Shown here piece after piece: positions 33,571 to 43,178 of a stretch of 64,000 bases of DNA. How positions within the stretch are numbered: the stretch's first letter is position 1; the number at the start of each line of letters is the position of its first letter. The stretch covers positions 62,001 to 126,000 of the forward strand of contig NZ_JARUKV010000002.1 of NCBI RefSeq assembly GCF_029688865.1, written 5' to 3'. The notes under the pieces were generated by a model. It saw only the letters and a program-made list of their open reading frames with translations. It searched no databases and was not told where the DNA came from. This stretch comes from Natronococcus sp. A-GB7. GTDB lineage: Archaea; Halobacteriota; Halobacteria; Halobacteriales; Natrialbaceae. The translations under genes were made by a program, and so were the position numbers.

Positions 33571-34315
33571 GACCCCGACGGCCGGCCAGCAGGCGGCCGT
33601 CGAGGAGCTGATCGCGGTCGACTCAATAAACACCTACTACGGACAGAGTCACATCCTGTTCGACCTCTCGCTGTCGATCGATCGCGGCGAGATCGTCGCT
33701 CTCGTCGGTCGGAACGGGGCAGGGAAGACCACGACGCTACGGAGCATCATGGGACTCACCGCTCCGGCCGACGGCACGATCACGAAAAGCGGTGATCCGA
33801 TCCAGGGGCTCGAACCGTACGAGATCCGCAAGCGCGGAATCTCGTGGGTACCGGAGGAGCGCCGGGTGTTCGGCGGTCTCACCGTCGAGGAGAACCTCCG
33901 GCTGGCGGCCAACACCGGCGAGGGAGATCAGTCCGACGAGTTCGGGGAGATCTACGACCGGTTCCCCCGCCTCGACGAGCGACGCGGCCAGAAGTCGGGG
34001 ACGATGAGCGGCGGCGAACAACAGATGCTGGCGATCGCTCGCGCCCTGCTCGGGCCGGAGACCGACATCCTCCTGCTCGACGAGCCCAGCGAGGGGCTCG
34101 CGCCACAGATCGTCGACGACGTCGCCGAGATCATCCGAGACCTCAACGAGGAATCGGACGTGACGATCCTGCTCGTCGAACAGAACGCCGAGATGGCCCT
34201 CGAGCTCGCCGACCACGCCTACGTCCTCGAGAACGGCCGAATCGTTCACGATTCACCAGCGACGGACCTGCTCGAGGACCGCGAGGCGATGGAAAGTTAC
34301 CTGGGGGTCAAATAA
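33563..34315 (+). CDS. livF: ABC transporter ATP-binding protein LivF
   Basis: 250 residues from a GTG at 33563, chosen because GGAGGTGG lies just upstream; it overlaps livG by 8 bases. Walker A GRNGAGKTT, signature MSGGEQQMLAIARALL, Walker B ILLLDEPSEGLAPQI, switch region LLVEQNAEMAL. LivF and LivG power the importer. Confidence 0.93.
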   Translation: MSETPTAGQQAAVEELIAVDSINTYYGQSHILFDLSLSIDRGEIVALVGRNGAGKTTTLRSIMGLTAPADGTITKSGDPIQGLEPYEIRKRGISWVPEERRVFGGLTVEENLRLAANTGEGDQSDEFGEIYDRFPRLDERRGQKSGTMSGGEQQMLAIARALLGPETDILLLDEPSEGLAPQIVDDVAEIIRDLNEESDVTILLVEQNAEMALELADHAYVLENGRIVHDSPATDLLEDREAMESYLGVK

Positions 34316-34342
34316 TAACTTGCCGGCGCACACAGCTGACGT

Positions 34343-34870
34343 ATGCAACGCGCATTCGAAGGCACGAGACCGTCGATCGCCGACTCGGCGTTCGTCTCGG
34401 AGATGGCCTACCTGATCGGGGACGTTACCCTGGAGGAGAACGCGAGCGTCTGGCCGTTTACCTGCTTGCGGGGGGATTACGGCCCGATCTCGGTCGGCAC
34501 GGACTCGAACGTACAGGACTTTACGATGCTCCACGAGGCGACGGTCGGCTCCGGGGTCACGATCGGTCACAACGTCGTCGTCGATCGGGCGACCGTCGGC
34601 GACGACGTCCTCGTTGGGATCTCGAGTACGATCCTTCCGGGTGCGACGATCGAGGACGATTGCATCGTCGCCGCCGGCTCACTGATCCGCGAGGATCGAA
34701 CGGTGCCGAGCGGTCACATGGCCTACGGCGCTCCGGCGGAGATCCGGCCGCTTTCGGAGGACCACGTCGACGAGATTCGATGGTACTGCGAGGAGTATCT
34801 GACCCTCGCCGAGCGATATCGTAATGACGGTTCGATCCGTCACGACGAGTACGAGGACGATACCCAATGA
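34343..34870 (+). CDS. Gamma-carbonic-anhydrase-like hexapeptide protein
   Basis: 175 residues, left-handed beta-helix (repeats IGDVTLEENASVWPF, VGSGVTIGHNVVVDRATVGDDV). Two of the three zinc His of gamma-carbonic anhydrases are present (His64 in MLHEA, His76 in IGHN), but the third, five residues later, is Asp81. PaaY, a thioesterase-like protein of phenylacetate operons, is in the same family. It follows the Liv operon and overlaps a crotonase by ATGA, so a housekeeping role in the acyl-CoA pathway is more likely than CO2 hydration. Confidence 0.82.
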   Translation: MQRAFEGTRPSIADSAFVSEMAYLIGDVTLEENASVWPFTCLRGDYGPISVGTDSNVQDFTMLHEATVGSGVTIGHNVVVDRATVGDDVLVGISSTILPGATIEDDCIVAAGSLIREDRTVPSGHMAYGAPAEIRPLSEDHVDEIRWYCEEYLTLAERYRNDGSIRHDEYEDDTQ

Positions 34871-35682
34871 TAGCGAACACCGAACGCGTACACGACGAGG
34901 TGCGGATCGAACACCTCGAGGATCGGGAAATCGCCCGTCTCGTCATGGAGAGCGGGGATTCGTCGCTGAACACGTTTCGCCCGTCGAAGGTCGAAGCGAT
35001 GGCGACGGCAGTCGAAGCGCTCGCCGGCGAAATCGACTGTCTGATCGTCTACGGCGAGCCGGTGTTTTCCGCCGGGGCGGATCTGCGCGCGATCGAACAG
35101 CGGCCACAGGAGATGCGTTCGGCGAAGATCGACGCCATCGCGGCGGCGTCGAACCGGTTCATTCGAACCGTACGGACGTTTCCGGCGCCGGTGATCGCGG
35201 CGGTAACCGAGGTCGCTGCCGGCGGCGGGCTCGGGTTTGCGCTGGCGTCCGACCTGATCTACATGCACGAGGACGCCGTCTTCGACACCGCCTACGCGCG
35301 GATCGGGCTGACGCCGGACAACGCGACGCCGTTTTTCCTCGTCAAGACGATCGGGCCGTACAAGGCCCGCGAGCTGCTGTTCGACCCCCAGCCGATCACC
35401 GCGGCCGAGGCGGTCGAACTCGGCCTCGCCAACGAGTGCTACGAGACGCCAGGAGCGGAGTTCGTCGACGAAGTGACGAGGGATGCGACGAAGTACGCCG
35501 AGGGGCCGACCGAAACCCACGCCCGGACCAAGGAGCTCGTCGACACGGTGTTCGCGGGTCGGCTCGACGAACACCTCGAGCGCGAACGAACCGCGATCAA
35601 GCAGATGAGCGACTCGAACCTCTTCGACGAGGGACTGGCGGCGTTCTTCGCGGACCGCGAGCCCGAGTGGGCGAGTCAGTAG
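34867..35682 (+). CDS. Crotonase-family protein, isomerase type
   Basis: 271 residues. Oxyanion motif FSAGADLRAI; neither hydratase glutamate is found (AAGGGLGFALASD, FDTAYARIGL). It has RIGLTPDNATPFFLV, like the Asp-containing segment of PaaG-type isomerases. So it probably moves a double bond or opens a ring rather than adding water. Coupled by ATGA to the hexapeptide gene. Confidence 0.8.
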   Translation: MIANTERVHDEVRIEHLEDREIARLVMESGDSSLNTFRPSKVEAMATAVEALAGEIDCLIVYGEPVFSAGADLRAIEQRPQEMRSAKIDAIAAASNRFIRTVRTFPAPVIAAVTEVAAGGGLGFALASDLIYMHEDAVFDTAYARIGLTPDNATPFFLVKTIGPYKARELLFDPQPITAAEAVELGLANECYETPGAEFVDEVTRDATKYAEGPTETHARTKELVDTVFAGRLDEHLERERTAIKQMSDSNLFDEGLAAFFADREPEWASQ

Positions 35683-35713
35683 AATCAAGACGGTTCCACT
35701 CGTCTACCGACGC

Positions 35714-36490
35714 ATGACGTTCGACACGCTCGATGTTACCGTCGACGACGGCATCGCGACCGTCAGAATCGACAACGATCCCGTTAACGCGATCGACCAG
35801 GAGATGCGCCACGAACTCGCCGAGGCCGTCGACGTGCTCCGGGAGGATCGGGTTCGGGTCGGCGTGTTCGCCGGGACCGCCGACGTCTTCTCGGTCGGCG
35901 CCGACGTCGGTCTCTTCGAGACGGCACAGGACTGGACGACCGCCGAGTTCCGCTCGAACTCGCGAGTCCTCGGTCGCGCGTTCGACGGGCTGGAGACGAT
36001 GGAGAAGCCGGTGCTAGCGGCGATCGAGGGGACCTGCGTCGGCGGCGGACTCGAACTCGCGCTCGCCTGCGACGTCCGGATCGCCAGTCCCGACGCGACG
36101 CTCGGCTTTCCGGAGCACAACATCGGCCTCATTCCCGGACTCGGCGGCTGCTCGCGCTTCGTCCAGCTCGTCGGCCCGGGGACCGCCAAGGATCTGATCT
36201 TCAGCGGCGAGCTGATCGACGGCGAGCGCGCTCGCGAGATCGGACTCGTCGAACGCGTCGCGGACGACCCCGACGCCGCGGCACAGTCCTACGCGGAGTC
36301 GCTGCTCGACCAACCCCCGCAGGCGCTCGGCCTGGCCAAACGGGTCGTCAACGCCGCCCGCGACACCGATACCCAGACGGCGGGCGTCCTCGAGTCGCTC
36401 GCACAGAGCACGCTCATCGAAACCGAGGACCACCGCGAGGGGCTCGAGGCGTTCCGCGAGAACCGCGACCCCGAGTTCACCGGCGAGTAG
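35714..36490 (+). CDS. Enoyl-CoA hydratase
   Basis: 258 residues. Both catalytic glutamates are present: CVGGGLELALACD and LGFPEHNIGLIPGLGG. Ends FRENRDPEFTGE. Follows the isomerase-type crotonase by 31 bases in the same orientation, so the two probably act in sequence on a CoA-linked ring-cleavage product. Confidence 0.87.
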   Translation: MTFDTLDVTVDDGIATVRIDNDPVNAIDQEMRHELAEAVDVLREDRVRVGVFAGTADVFSVGADVGLFETAQDWTTAEFRSNSRVLGRAFDGLETMEKPVLAAIEGTCVGGGLELALACDVRIASPDATLGFPEHNIGLIPGLGGCSRFVQLVGPGTAKDLIFSGELIDGERAREIGLVERVADDPDAAAQSYAESLLDQPPQALGLAKRVVNAARDTDTQTAGVLESLAQSTLIETEDHREGLEAFRENRDPEFTGE

Positions 36491-36572
36491 CCGGGCAGAC
36501 CACCCGACTGCAGCCGCGTGCGCTCGGCGCGGAAAACAACACTTACAGCGGACCGCTCGAGAGACGCAATCG

Positions 36573-38117
36573 ATGGAGCGAAAGAGCGCGTTCGACGCCC
36601 GGGCAGTCCTTCGCGTACCCGCGAGTTCGCGATCGATCGGGACGGACGCCGTGCGTGCAACCGTGAGCGAGAACCGTACCCAATCGCCGTCGATCGTCGC
36701 TGTCGGTCCGACCGGGATTGCAGCGCTCGATCCCTGCCTCGCGGCGACGCTCGGTGAGCGAACGGCGTTTTTCGCCGATCCCGACCAGGCGTGCACCGAG
36801 GACGTCGCCGAGTCGCTGGCACGGAACGAACTCCCGACGGCCGATGCGACGGCCGTCGTCGAACACGATCCCGGAGCGACGACGCTTCCGGGGGGCGAGG
36901 ACGCCCCGTTCGCCGTCGACCGGGGACGGGTACTGGGCGCCTGCGGATGGACCCGTCCGACCGCGATCGCCGACTACACCGCCAGGGGACCCGTCCTTGC
37001 CGACGGCGACGGGGGGGTGCTCGAGCGGGCCGTCGCGAGCGGCCTCCGGGGGCGCGGCCGAGGCGACATCGCGTCGGACGAACCGATCGGCGACTGCTGG
37101 CAAACGACCGCGAGCGCCGACGGCGAGCCCGTCGTCGTCGTCCACGCCAACGAAGCCGACCCGCGCGTGAACGTCGATTCGCTGTTGCTCGCTGCGGATC
37201 CGCTGGCCGTCCTCGATCCCGCGGTCGCGGTCGCCGACCGCGTCGGCGCCTCGGAGCTGGTCGTCTACTGTAACGAGGACGACGAGCGCGTCCACCGAAC
37301 TGCGGCCGACGCGGCCGCGCGTCTCGAGGAGGTCGTCGACGTCGATGTCTCGATCGACGTCGTCGCCGGCCCCGACGAGTACGCGGCCGGCGAGCCGACG
37401 ATGGCCCTCGAGGCCCTCGAGGGTGCGGAGCGGCTCGAGGCGCGACGCCGTCCGCCTGGCCCGGCCGAGTACGGACTGCATGGGCGTCCGACCGTGATCC
37501 ACACGCCGCGAACGCTCGCGCAGCTTCGGGCGATCGCGCTCGACGATGGCGTCGGTGGCGCCGACGACGACCCCGGAACGCGACTGTTCGAGGTCGGTGG
37601 CGACCTCGCCGACTCGACCGTCTTCGAGGTGTCGACCGACGGGGCCCTCGCGACGGCGATCGAACCGCTGGGAATCGACGAACCCGCGCTGGCGTGTGTC
37701 GGCGGCGTCTTCGGCGGGCTAACCGAGACGCTCGACGTCTCCGCGAACGCCACCGAGCTCGCGGCTGCGGGCCTCGGAACGAACGGCGCGATCGAACTGT
37801 TCAGCGAGGATCGCTGTCCCGTCGCGCTCGCGGGACGGCGCGCGGCCTTCGCCCGCGAGACGAACTGCGGTCGCTGCGTGCCCTGCCGCGAGGGAGCGAC
37901 GCAGCTGACCGAGCTGCTCCGGTCGACCTACGAGCGCGAGGACGCGATCGACGAGGCCCGAGAGCTGGCCCGCGTGATGGAGCGCTCGAGCCTCTGTGGG
38001 TTCGGTCGGGATGCCGCTCGGCCGACGACGACGGCGCTCGAGGCGTTCGAACCCGAGTTCGTCGCCCACGCGAACGGACGCTGTCCCGCCGGCGAGTGTA
38101 ACGGAGGGAACCCATGA
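36573..38117 (+). CDS. NuoF/FdhB-like subunit with degenerate NADH/FMN site
   Basis: 514 residues. The C-terminal NuoF 4Fe-4S module is intact (NCGRCVPCREG, Cys432/435/438, then SLCGFG, Cys475). The N-terminal part is collinear with NuoF, but the FMN/NADH glycine loop reads SGLRGRGRGDIASD (usual GRGGAGFPTG) and the acidic NADEGEPG segment reads NEADPRVN. It is coupled to the FDH catalytic gene by ATGA. I infer an electron-transfer subunit that may no longer bind NADH. Confidence 0.78.
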   Translation: MERKSAFDARAVLRVPASSRSIGTDAVRATVSENRTQSPSIVAVGPTGIAALDPCLAATLGERTAFFADPDQACTEDVAESLARNELPTADATAVVEHDPGATTLPGGEDAPFAVDRGRVLGACGWTRPTAIADYTARGPVLADGDGGVLERAVASGLRGRGRGDIASDEPIGDCWQTTASADGEPVVVVHANEADPRVNVDSLLLAADPLAVLDPAVAVADRVGASELVVYCNEDDERVHRTAADAAARLEEVVDVDVSIDVVAGPDEYAAGEPTMALEALEGAERLEARRRPPGPAEYGLHGRPTVIHTPRTLAQLRAIALDDGVGGADDDPGTRLFEVGGDLADSTVFEVSTDGALATAIEPLGIDEPALACVGGVFGGLTETLDVSANATELAAAGLGTNGAIELFSEDRCPVALAGRRAAFARETNCGRCVPCREGATQLTELLRSTYEREDAIDEARELARVMERSSLCGFGRDAARPTTTALEAFEPEFVAHANGRCPAGECNGGNP

Positions 38118-41100
38118 GTTTACAGGATCACCGACAGAGCCACCGCGACCGACCCGAGGTATCGGACGAGCAACCGCTGCCGAGCGTGCCGGACGTCGAC
38201 GATCCGCAGCCGAGCACCCCGCTGACCGAGGAGTTTACGACGGGAACGGCGAACGATCCCGAGCCCGCGGGCGCCGACGGCCGAACCACGCTCACCGTCG
38301 ACGGGCGAACGGTCACCGTCGACGACGGCGCGACGATCCTCGAGGCCGTCGAGGCCGCCGGGGCCGACGACGACGTGCCCGCGCTGTGTCACTACGAGGG
38401 GAGCGAGGAGATCGGGCCCCGGAGCACCTGCCGGACCTGCGTCGTCGACACCGACGAACACGGGATCGTCCCCGCGTGTAGCCACCCCGCCGAGGAGGGT
38501 CTCGAGATCCGAACCGACGACGAGGAAGCCGCGGAGGCCCGGGACGTCAACCTCGATCTGGTGCTCTCGAACCACAACCTCCGGTGTACGACCTGCGGCC
38601 AGAACGGGCGTTGCGAGCTCCAAGACACCGCGATCGAGAACGAGGTCGAGGAACCGCGCTACGGCGTCTTCGACGACCGCGAGGAGTACGAACCGCTCGA
38701 CGACACCTCGCCGTTCATCCAGATCGACCGGAACAAGTGCATCCTCTGTAACCGCTGCGTCGAGGCCTGTAACGACGTCCAGGTCGAGGGCGTGCTCCGG
38801 ATCGAGGGGACCGGCGAAGACACTCGGATCGCCTTTCAGAACGACGCCGAGGCGATGGTCGACTCGGCCTGTGTCTCCTGTGGCCACTGCGCGACGGTCT
38901 GTCCGACGGGATCGATCACGGAGAAGGGGCTCGCCGACAGCGCGACGCTGCCGATTCCCGGCTTCACCCAGAAGAACTCCATCGGAAAGACCGTCGAACC
39001 CGAAGGTGCGGGCGAGGCCCACGGCTCGAGCGGGTCCGCCGAGGCCGAAGACGACACCGAACTGTCGGGCGTCGCGGGCGTCATGGAGCGGGCGAAGCGA
39101 CAAGCGACGGAGACGGTTCGGGAGGCCGGCGAGCGCGCACTTCTCGAGGCCGAACACGCCGGCGAGAGCGTCGCGACGAAGGTTCTCTCGGAGGGACGGA
39201 TGTTCGACATCGCCGAGTTCGTCGCCGACCGTCGGCTCGACGATCTCGACGTTACCGAGACGACCTGCGGTTACTGCAGCGTCGGCTGCCGGTTCGACGT
39301 CTACACCGACGACGAGGAGGTGCTGGGGGTTCGACCGACAGACGCCGACCACGCCCCCGCCAACGACGGGTTCTCGACCTGCGTGAAGGGGAAGTTCGGC
39401 TACGACTTCGTCGACAGCGAGGACCGCCTCGAGCGACCGCTCGTCCGCGACCGTGTGAGCGGCGAGCTCCGCGAGGCGAGCTGGGAGGAGGCCCTCGAAC
39501 GGGTCGTCGACGGACTGACTGGGATCCGTGAGAAACACGGCGCCGACGCGCTGGCCTGCTTCGCGTCCTCGAAGTGTACCAACGAGGAGAACTACCTGCT
39601 ACAGAAGTTCGCCCGCCAGGTTCTGGGGACGAAAAACGTCGACAACTGTGCGCGGCTCTGTCACTCCTCGACGGTCGCGGCGCTGAAACAGACGGTGGGC
39701 TACGGCGCGATGACCAACCGCATCGAGGACGTCGCCAACGCAGACTGCTACCTGATCACCGGTTCGAACACGACCGAGAGCCACCCCGTGCTCGCGACCA
39801 GGATCAAGCAGAACGTCCGCGACGGCGCGGACCTGTTCGTCTTCGATCCGCGACGGGTCGGCATCGCCGAACACGCCGACCAGTACACCCGGGTCGAGCC
39901 GGGCTACGACGTCGCCTGGATCAACGGGTTGATCCGGTACGTCCTCAAGCACGACCTCCACGACGAGGCGTTCGTCGCCGAGCGAACGAAGAACCTCGAG
40001 GAACTCCGGGAGAAGGTCGAGCCGTTCACGCCCGAGGAGGTACGGCGTCTCTGCGGCGTCGAACCCGACGAGCTCGCGACCGCGGCCGAGACGATCGCGA
40101 CCGCCGACAGCTGCGTGTTCGGCTGGGCGATGGGGATGACCCAACACTCCCACGGCACCCAGAACGTGCTGGCGCTGGCGAACCTCGCGCTCGTCACGGG
40201 CCATATCGGCAAACCGAACTCGGGACTCTCGCCGTTCCGCGGCCACAACAACGTCCAGGGCGGGGGTGGCGACATGGGCACGCTGCCCAACAGCCTGCCG
40301 GGCTACCAGCCCGTCGACGACCCCGACGTCCTCGAGGTCTTCGAGGAGGCCTGGGGCGACCGACCGCCGAGCGAGCCCGGGCTGACCGTTCCCGAGGTCT
40401 TCGATGAGGCCCACCAGGGCGTCGTCCGCGGGATGTACGTGATGGGCGAGAACCCCGCGCTCTCCGAGCCCGACATCGACCACGCCGAGGCCGCCCTCGA
40501 GGAGCTGGACTTCCTCGTCGTCCAGGATATCTTCCCGACCGAGACCGCCGAACACGCCGACGTCGTCCTGCCGGCCGCGAGCTTCGCCGAGAAGGACGGC
40601 ACGTTCACGAACACCGAGCGTCGGGTCCAGCTGGTCCGCCAGGCGCTGTCCCCGCCCGGGGAGGCCCGCCAGGACTGGCAGATCCTCCAGACGATCGCGA
40701 ACCGACTGGGCTACGACTGGAGCTACGACGCGCCCGCCGAGGTCATGGACGAGATCAGCGATCTCGCGCCGATCTACGGCGGAATCAGCCACGAGCGCCT
40801 CGAGCGCGAGGGCGGACTGCAGTGGCCCTGCCGGGACGAGTCCGATCCGGGAACGCCGTACCTCTACGACGAGGCGTTCAACTTCGAGGACGGGAAGGCC
40901 CGGTTCGTTCCCGCCGACCTCGGTGAGCCCGGCGAGCTGCCCGACGAGGAGTATCCGCTGACGCTGACGACCGGGCGCGTCCTCTATCACTTCCACACGG
41001 GGACGCTCACCCGCCGCGTCGAGGGGATCATGTCCCACGTCGGCGAGAGCTTCGTCGAGGTCCACCCCGAGACGGCCGCCCAGCTCGGCGTCGCCGACGG

Positions 41101-41326
41101 CGAGGACGTCCGCCTCGAGTCCCGGCGCGGCTCGATCGAGGTGACCGCGCAGGTAACCGACCGTCCCGATCGGGGCGTCGTCTTCATGCCGATGCACTTC
41201 GCCGACGGCGCGGTCAACGAGCTCACCCAGGAGACGTTCGACCCGATCAGCGGGATTCCGGAGTTCAAGGTCTCGAGCGTCCGACTCGAGGCCGCAAGCT
41301 GGAGACCGACTCCCGCGGACGACTGA
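38114..41326 (+). CDS. fdhF: Formate dehydrogenase alpha subunit (molybdopterin enzyme)
   Basis: 1,070 residues. Order: acidic N-terminal tail; 2Fe-2S domain (Cys92, 106, 109, 122); NuoG-type Cys segment RCTTCGQNGRCELQ; two 4Fe-4S motifs CILCNRCVEAC and CVSCGHCATVCP; an extra charged helical insert at residues about 318-360; 4Fe-4S CGYCSVGC; and the Mo-pterin domain with the active-site CARLCHSSTV (Cys516-His517), the C-H pair of formate dehydrogenases. No Tat signal, so cytoplasmic. It oxidises formate, passing electrons through the NuoF-like partner. Its relation to the surrounding acid catabolism is unclear. Confidence 0.88.
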   Translation: MSLQDHRQSHRDRPEVSDEQPLPSVPDVDDPQPSTPLTEEFTTGTANDPEPAGADGRTTLTVDGRTVTVDDGATILEAVEAAGADDDVPALCHYEGSEEIGPRSTCRTCVVDTDEHGIVPACSHPAEEGLEIRTDDEEAAEARDVNLDLVLSNHNLRCTTCGQNGRCELQDTAIENEVEEPRYGVFDDREEYEPLDDTSPFIQIDRNKCILCNRCVEACNDVQVEGVLRIEGTGEDTRIAFQNDAEAMVDSACVSCGHCATVCPTGSITEKGLADSATLPIPGFTQKNSIGKTVEPEGAGEAHGSSGSAEAEDDTELSGVAGVMERAKRQATETVREAGERALLEAEHAGESVATKVLSEGRMFDIAEFVADRRLDDLDVTETTCGYCSVGCRFDVYTDDEEVLGVRPTDADHAPANDGFSTCVKGKFGYDFVDSEDRLERPLVRDRVSGELREASWEEALERVVDGLTGIREKHGADALACFASSKCTNEENYLLQKFARQVLGTKNVDNCARLCHSSTVAALKQTVGYGAMTNRIEDVANADCYLITGSNTTESHPVLATRIKQNVRDGADLFVFDPRRVGIAEHADQYTRVEPGYDVAWINGLIRYVLKHDLHDEAFVAERTKNLEELREKVEPFTPEEVRRLCGVEPDELATAAETIATADSCVFGWAMGMTQHSHGTQNVLALANLALVTGHIGKPNSGLSPFRGHNNVQGGGGDMGTLPNSLPGYQPVDDPDVLEVFEEAWGDRPPSEPGLTVPEVFDEAHQGVVRGMYVMGENPALSEPDIDHAEAALEELDFLVVQDIFPTETAEHADVVLPAASFAEKDGTFTNTERRVQLVRQALSPPGEARQDWQILQTIANRLGYDWSYDAPAEVMDEISDLAPIYGGISHERLEREGGLQWPCRDESDPGTPYLYDEAFNFEDGKARFVPADLGEPGELPDEEYPLTLTTGRVLYHFHTGTLTRRVEGIMSHVGESFVEVHPETAAQLGVADGEDVRLESRRGSIEVTAQVTDRPDRGVVFMPMHFADGAVNELTQETFDPISGIPEFKVSSVRLEAASWRPTPADD

Positions 41327-41410
41327 CGCGGATCGACGGCCTCGATCCCACACGGGTGACCCTCGAACGGCGAAAAGCGGAACGGATGGGAGAAGAGACG
41401 TCGACGCCAG

Positions 41411-42217
41411 CTACTCGCCGGTGAACTCGGGGTCGCGCCCCTCGAGGAACGCCTCGATCCCCTCGTCTTTGTCCTCGGTGGCGAACAGCTGAACGAACAG
41501 TTCCGCCTCGTAGTCGAGCCCCTCCTCGAGGCCGGTCCGGGAGCTGGCCTTGATCGCCTGCTTGGCGAACTCCAGCGCGATCGGGCTCTTCGCGGCCATT
41601 TTCCCGGCGAGTTCGTAGACGCGGTCGTCGAGGGCCTCGGCGTCGTGGACCTCGTCGACCAGGCCGATCTCCTTCGCCTCGGCGGCGTCGATCAGCTCGC
41701 CCGAGAGCACGAGCTTCATCGCCTGGCCCTCGCCGACCAGGCGGGTGAGCCGCTGGGTGCCGCCGCCGCCGGGCATGATCCCGAGGTTGATCTCGGGCTG
41801 GCCGAGCTTCGCGTCCTCCTGGGCAATCCGGACGTCGCAGGCCTGTGCGAGCTCGCAGCCCCCGCCCAGCGCGTGGCCGTTGACGCGGGCGATCACCGGG
41901 ATCGAGGCGTCGTCGACGGTCTCGTACACGCGGGGTCGCTCGCTGGCCTCGCGCTGCTCGACGACGCCGCGATCGGCGAACTCGGTGACGTCGGCGCCGG
42001 CGACGAACGCGCCCGACCCCTCGCCTCCCGTAAGCACGAGGACGCGAACGCGGTCGTCGTCGTCGGCTGAACGGACGGCGTCCTTGAGCTCCGTGCGAAC
42101 CTGGCCGTTGAGCGCGTTGCGCGCGTCGGGGCGCTCGATGGCGACCGTCGCGACCCGGTCGGCGCGCTCGCCGACCTCGACCGACAGCAGCTCGTACTTG
42201 TCTTCGAGCTCAGTCAT
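41411..42217 (-). CDS. Enoyl-CoA hydratase
   Basis: 268 residues from the ATG at 42217. Both catalytic glutamates present (ALGGGCELAQACD, LGQPEINLGIMPGGGG), and the oxyanion motif FVAGADVTEF. It resembles short-chain FadB/PaaF-type crotonases. Start overlaps the end of the 3-hydroxyacyl-CoA dehydrogenase gene by 8 bases, so the two consecutive beta-oxidation steps are translated together. Confidence 0.88.
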   Translation of the reverse strand: MTELEDKYELLSVEVGERADRVATVAIERPDARNALNGQVRTELKDAVRSADDDDRVRVLVLTGGEGSGAFVAGADVTEFADRGVVEQREASERPRVYETVDDASIPVIARVNGHALGGGCELAQACDVRIAQEDAKLGQPEINLGIMPGGGGTQRLTRLVGEGQAMKLVLSGELIDAAEAKEIGLVDEVHDAEALDDRVYELAGKMAAKSPIALEFAKQAIKASSRTGLEEGLDYEAELFVQLFATEDKDEGIEAFLEGRDPEFTGE

Positions 42218-43100
42218 CGTCCTCACCCCAGTCGCCGCTCGTGCCGACGCGCTCGCCGTCCTCCCAGAGGTAAAAGCCCTCCCCGGACTTCTTGCCGAGA
42301 TTGCCCGCCCGAACCTTCCGGCGAAGCGTCTGTGGCGGTTTGAACCGCTCACCTAGCTCCTCGCGAAGGTGCTCGGCGATGTGCAGGCGAACGTCGAGCC
42401 CGACGAGGTCGGTCAGCTCGAGGGGGCCCATCGGGTAGCCGTAACCGATCTTCATCGCCTCGTCGATATCGGCGGGACTGGCGACGCCCTCCTCGACCAT
42501 CCGGATCGCCTCCAGCCCCGTCGCGACCCCGAGCCGCGAGCTGGCGAAGCCGGCCGTGTCTCGGACCACGACGTCTTCCTTCTCGAGCCCGCGGACGTAC
42601 TCGATCGCCGTCTCTTCGGTTCGGTCGTCGGTCTGCTCGGCGATCACGATCTCGACTAAGTCCATGATGTGGGGCGGGTTGAAGAAGTGCAGCCCGACGG
42701 CGCGCTCGGGCCGCTCGAGCGCGCTTGCCATCTCGGTCACCGACAGCGAGGACGTGTTCGAGGCGATGATCGTCTCCACACCCGTCGCGTCCTCGACGTC
42801 CGAGAAGACCTCCTTCTTGAGATCCATGTCCTCGGGAACCGCCTCGACCACCAGGTCGGCGTCGGCGACGGCCCCGGCGAGGTCGGTCATCCCCTCGATC
42901 CGCTCGAGGGCGTCCTCCATCTCCGCCTCGGTGACCTTGTCCCGGTCGACTCCACCCTGGAGGTTCTCGCGAATCCCCTCGAGGCCGTCCTCGACGAGGT
43001 CCGCCTCGATATCCCGAAGAACGACCTCGTGGCCCGCCATCGCGGACACCTGCGCGATTCCGTGTCCCATGCTTCCGGCTCCGAGTACCGTGACGTGCAT
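42210..43100 (-). CDS. hbd: 3-hydroxyacyl-CoA dehydrogenase
   Basis: 296 residues. N-terminal NAD motif VTVLGAGSMGHGIAQVSAMAGHEV, catalytic His in GLHFFNPPHIMDLVEI, and the C-terminal dimerisation domain ending KKSGEGFYLWEDG. Start at the ATG at 43100 so that the Rossmann strand begins at once. Single-domain PaaH/Hbd type. Probably followed in the operon by the hydratase gene. Confidence 0.92.
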   Translation of the reverse strand: MHVTVLGAGSMGHGIAQVSAMAGHEVVLRDIEADLVEDGLEGIRENLQGGVDRDKVTEAEMEDALERIEGMTDLAGAVADADLVVEAVPEDMDLKKEVFSDVEDATGVETIIASNTSSLSVTEMASALERPERAVGLHFFNPPHIMDLVEIVIAEQTDDRTEETAIEYVRGLEKEDVVVRDTAGFASSRLGVATGLEAIRMVEEGVASPADIDEAMKIGYGYPMGPLELTDLVGLDVRLHIAEHLREELGERFKPPQTLRRKVRAGNLGKKSGEGFYLWEDGERVGTSGDWGEDDD

Positions 43101-43178
43101 ACGCGAACCCACTCGCGAGACAATGAAAAGTGTTCCCATCCCACCTCCCGCCCGTTCGGAATGGGCCGGCGAGGGCGA

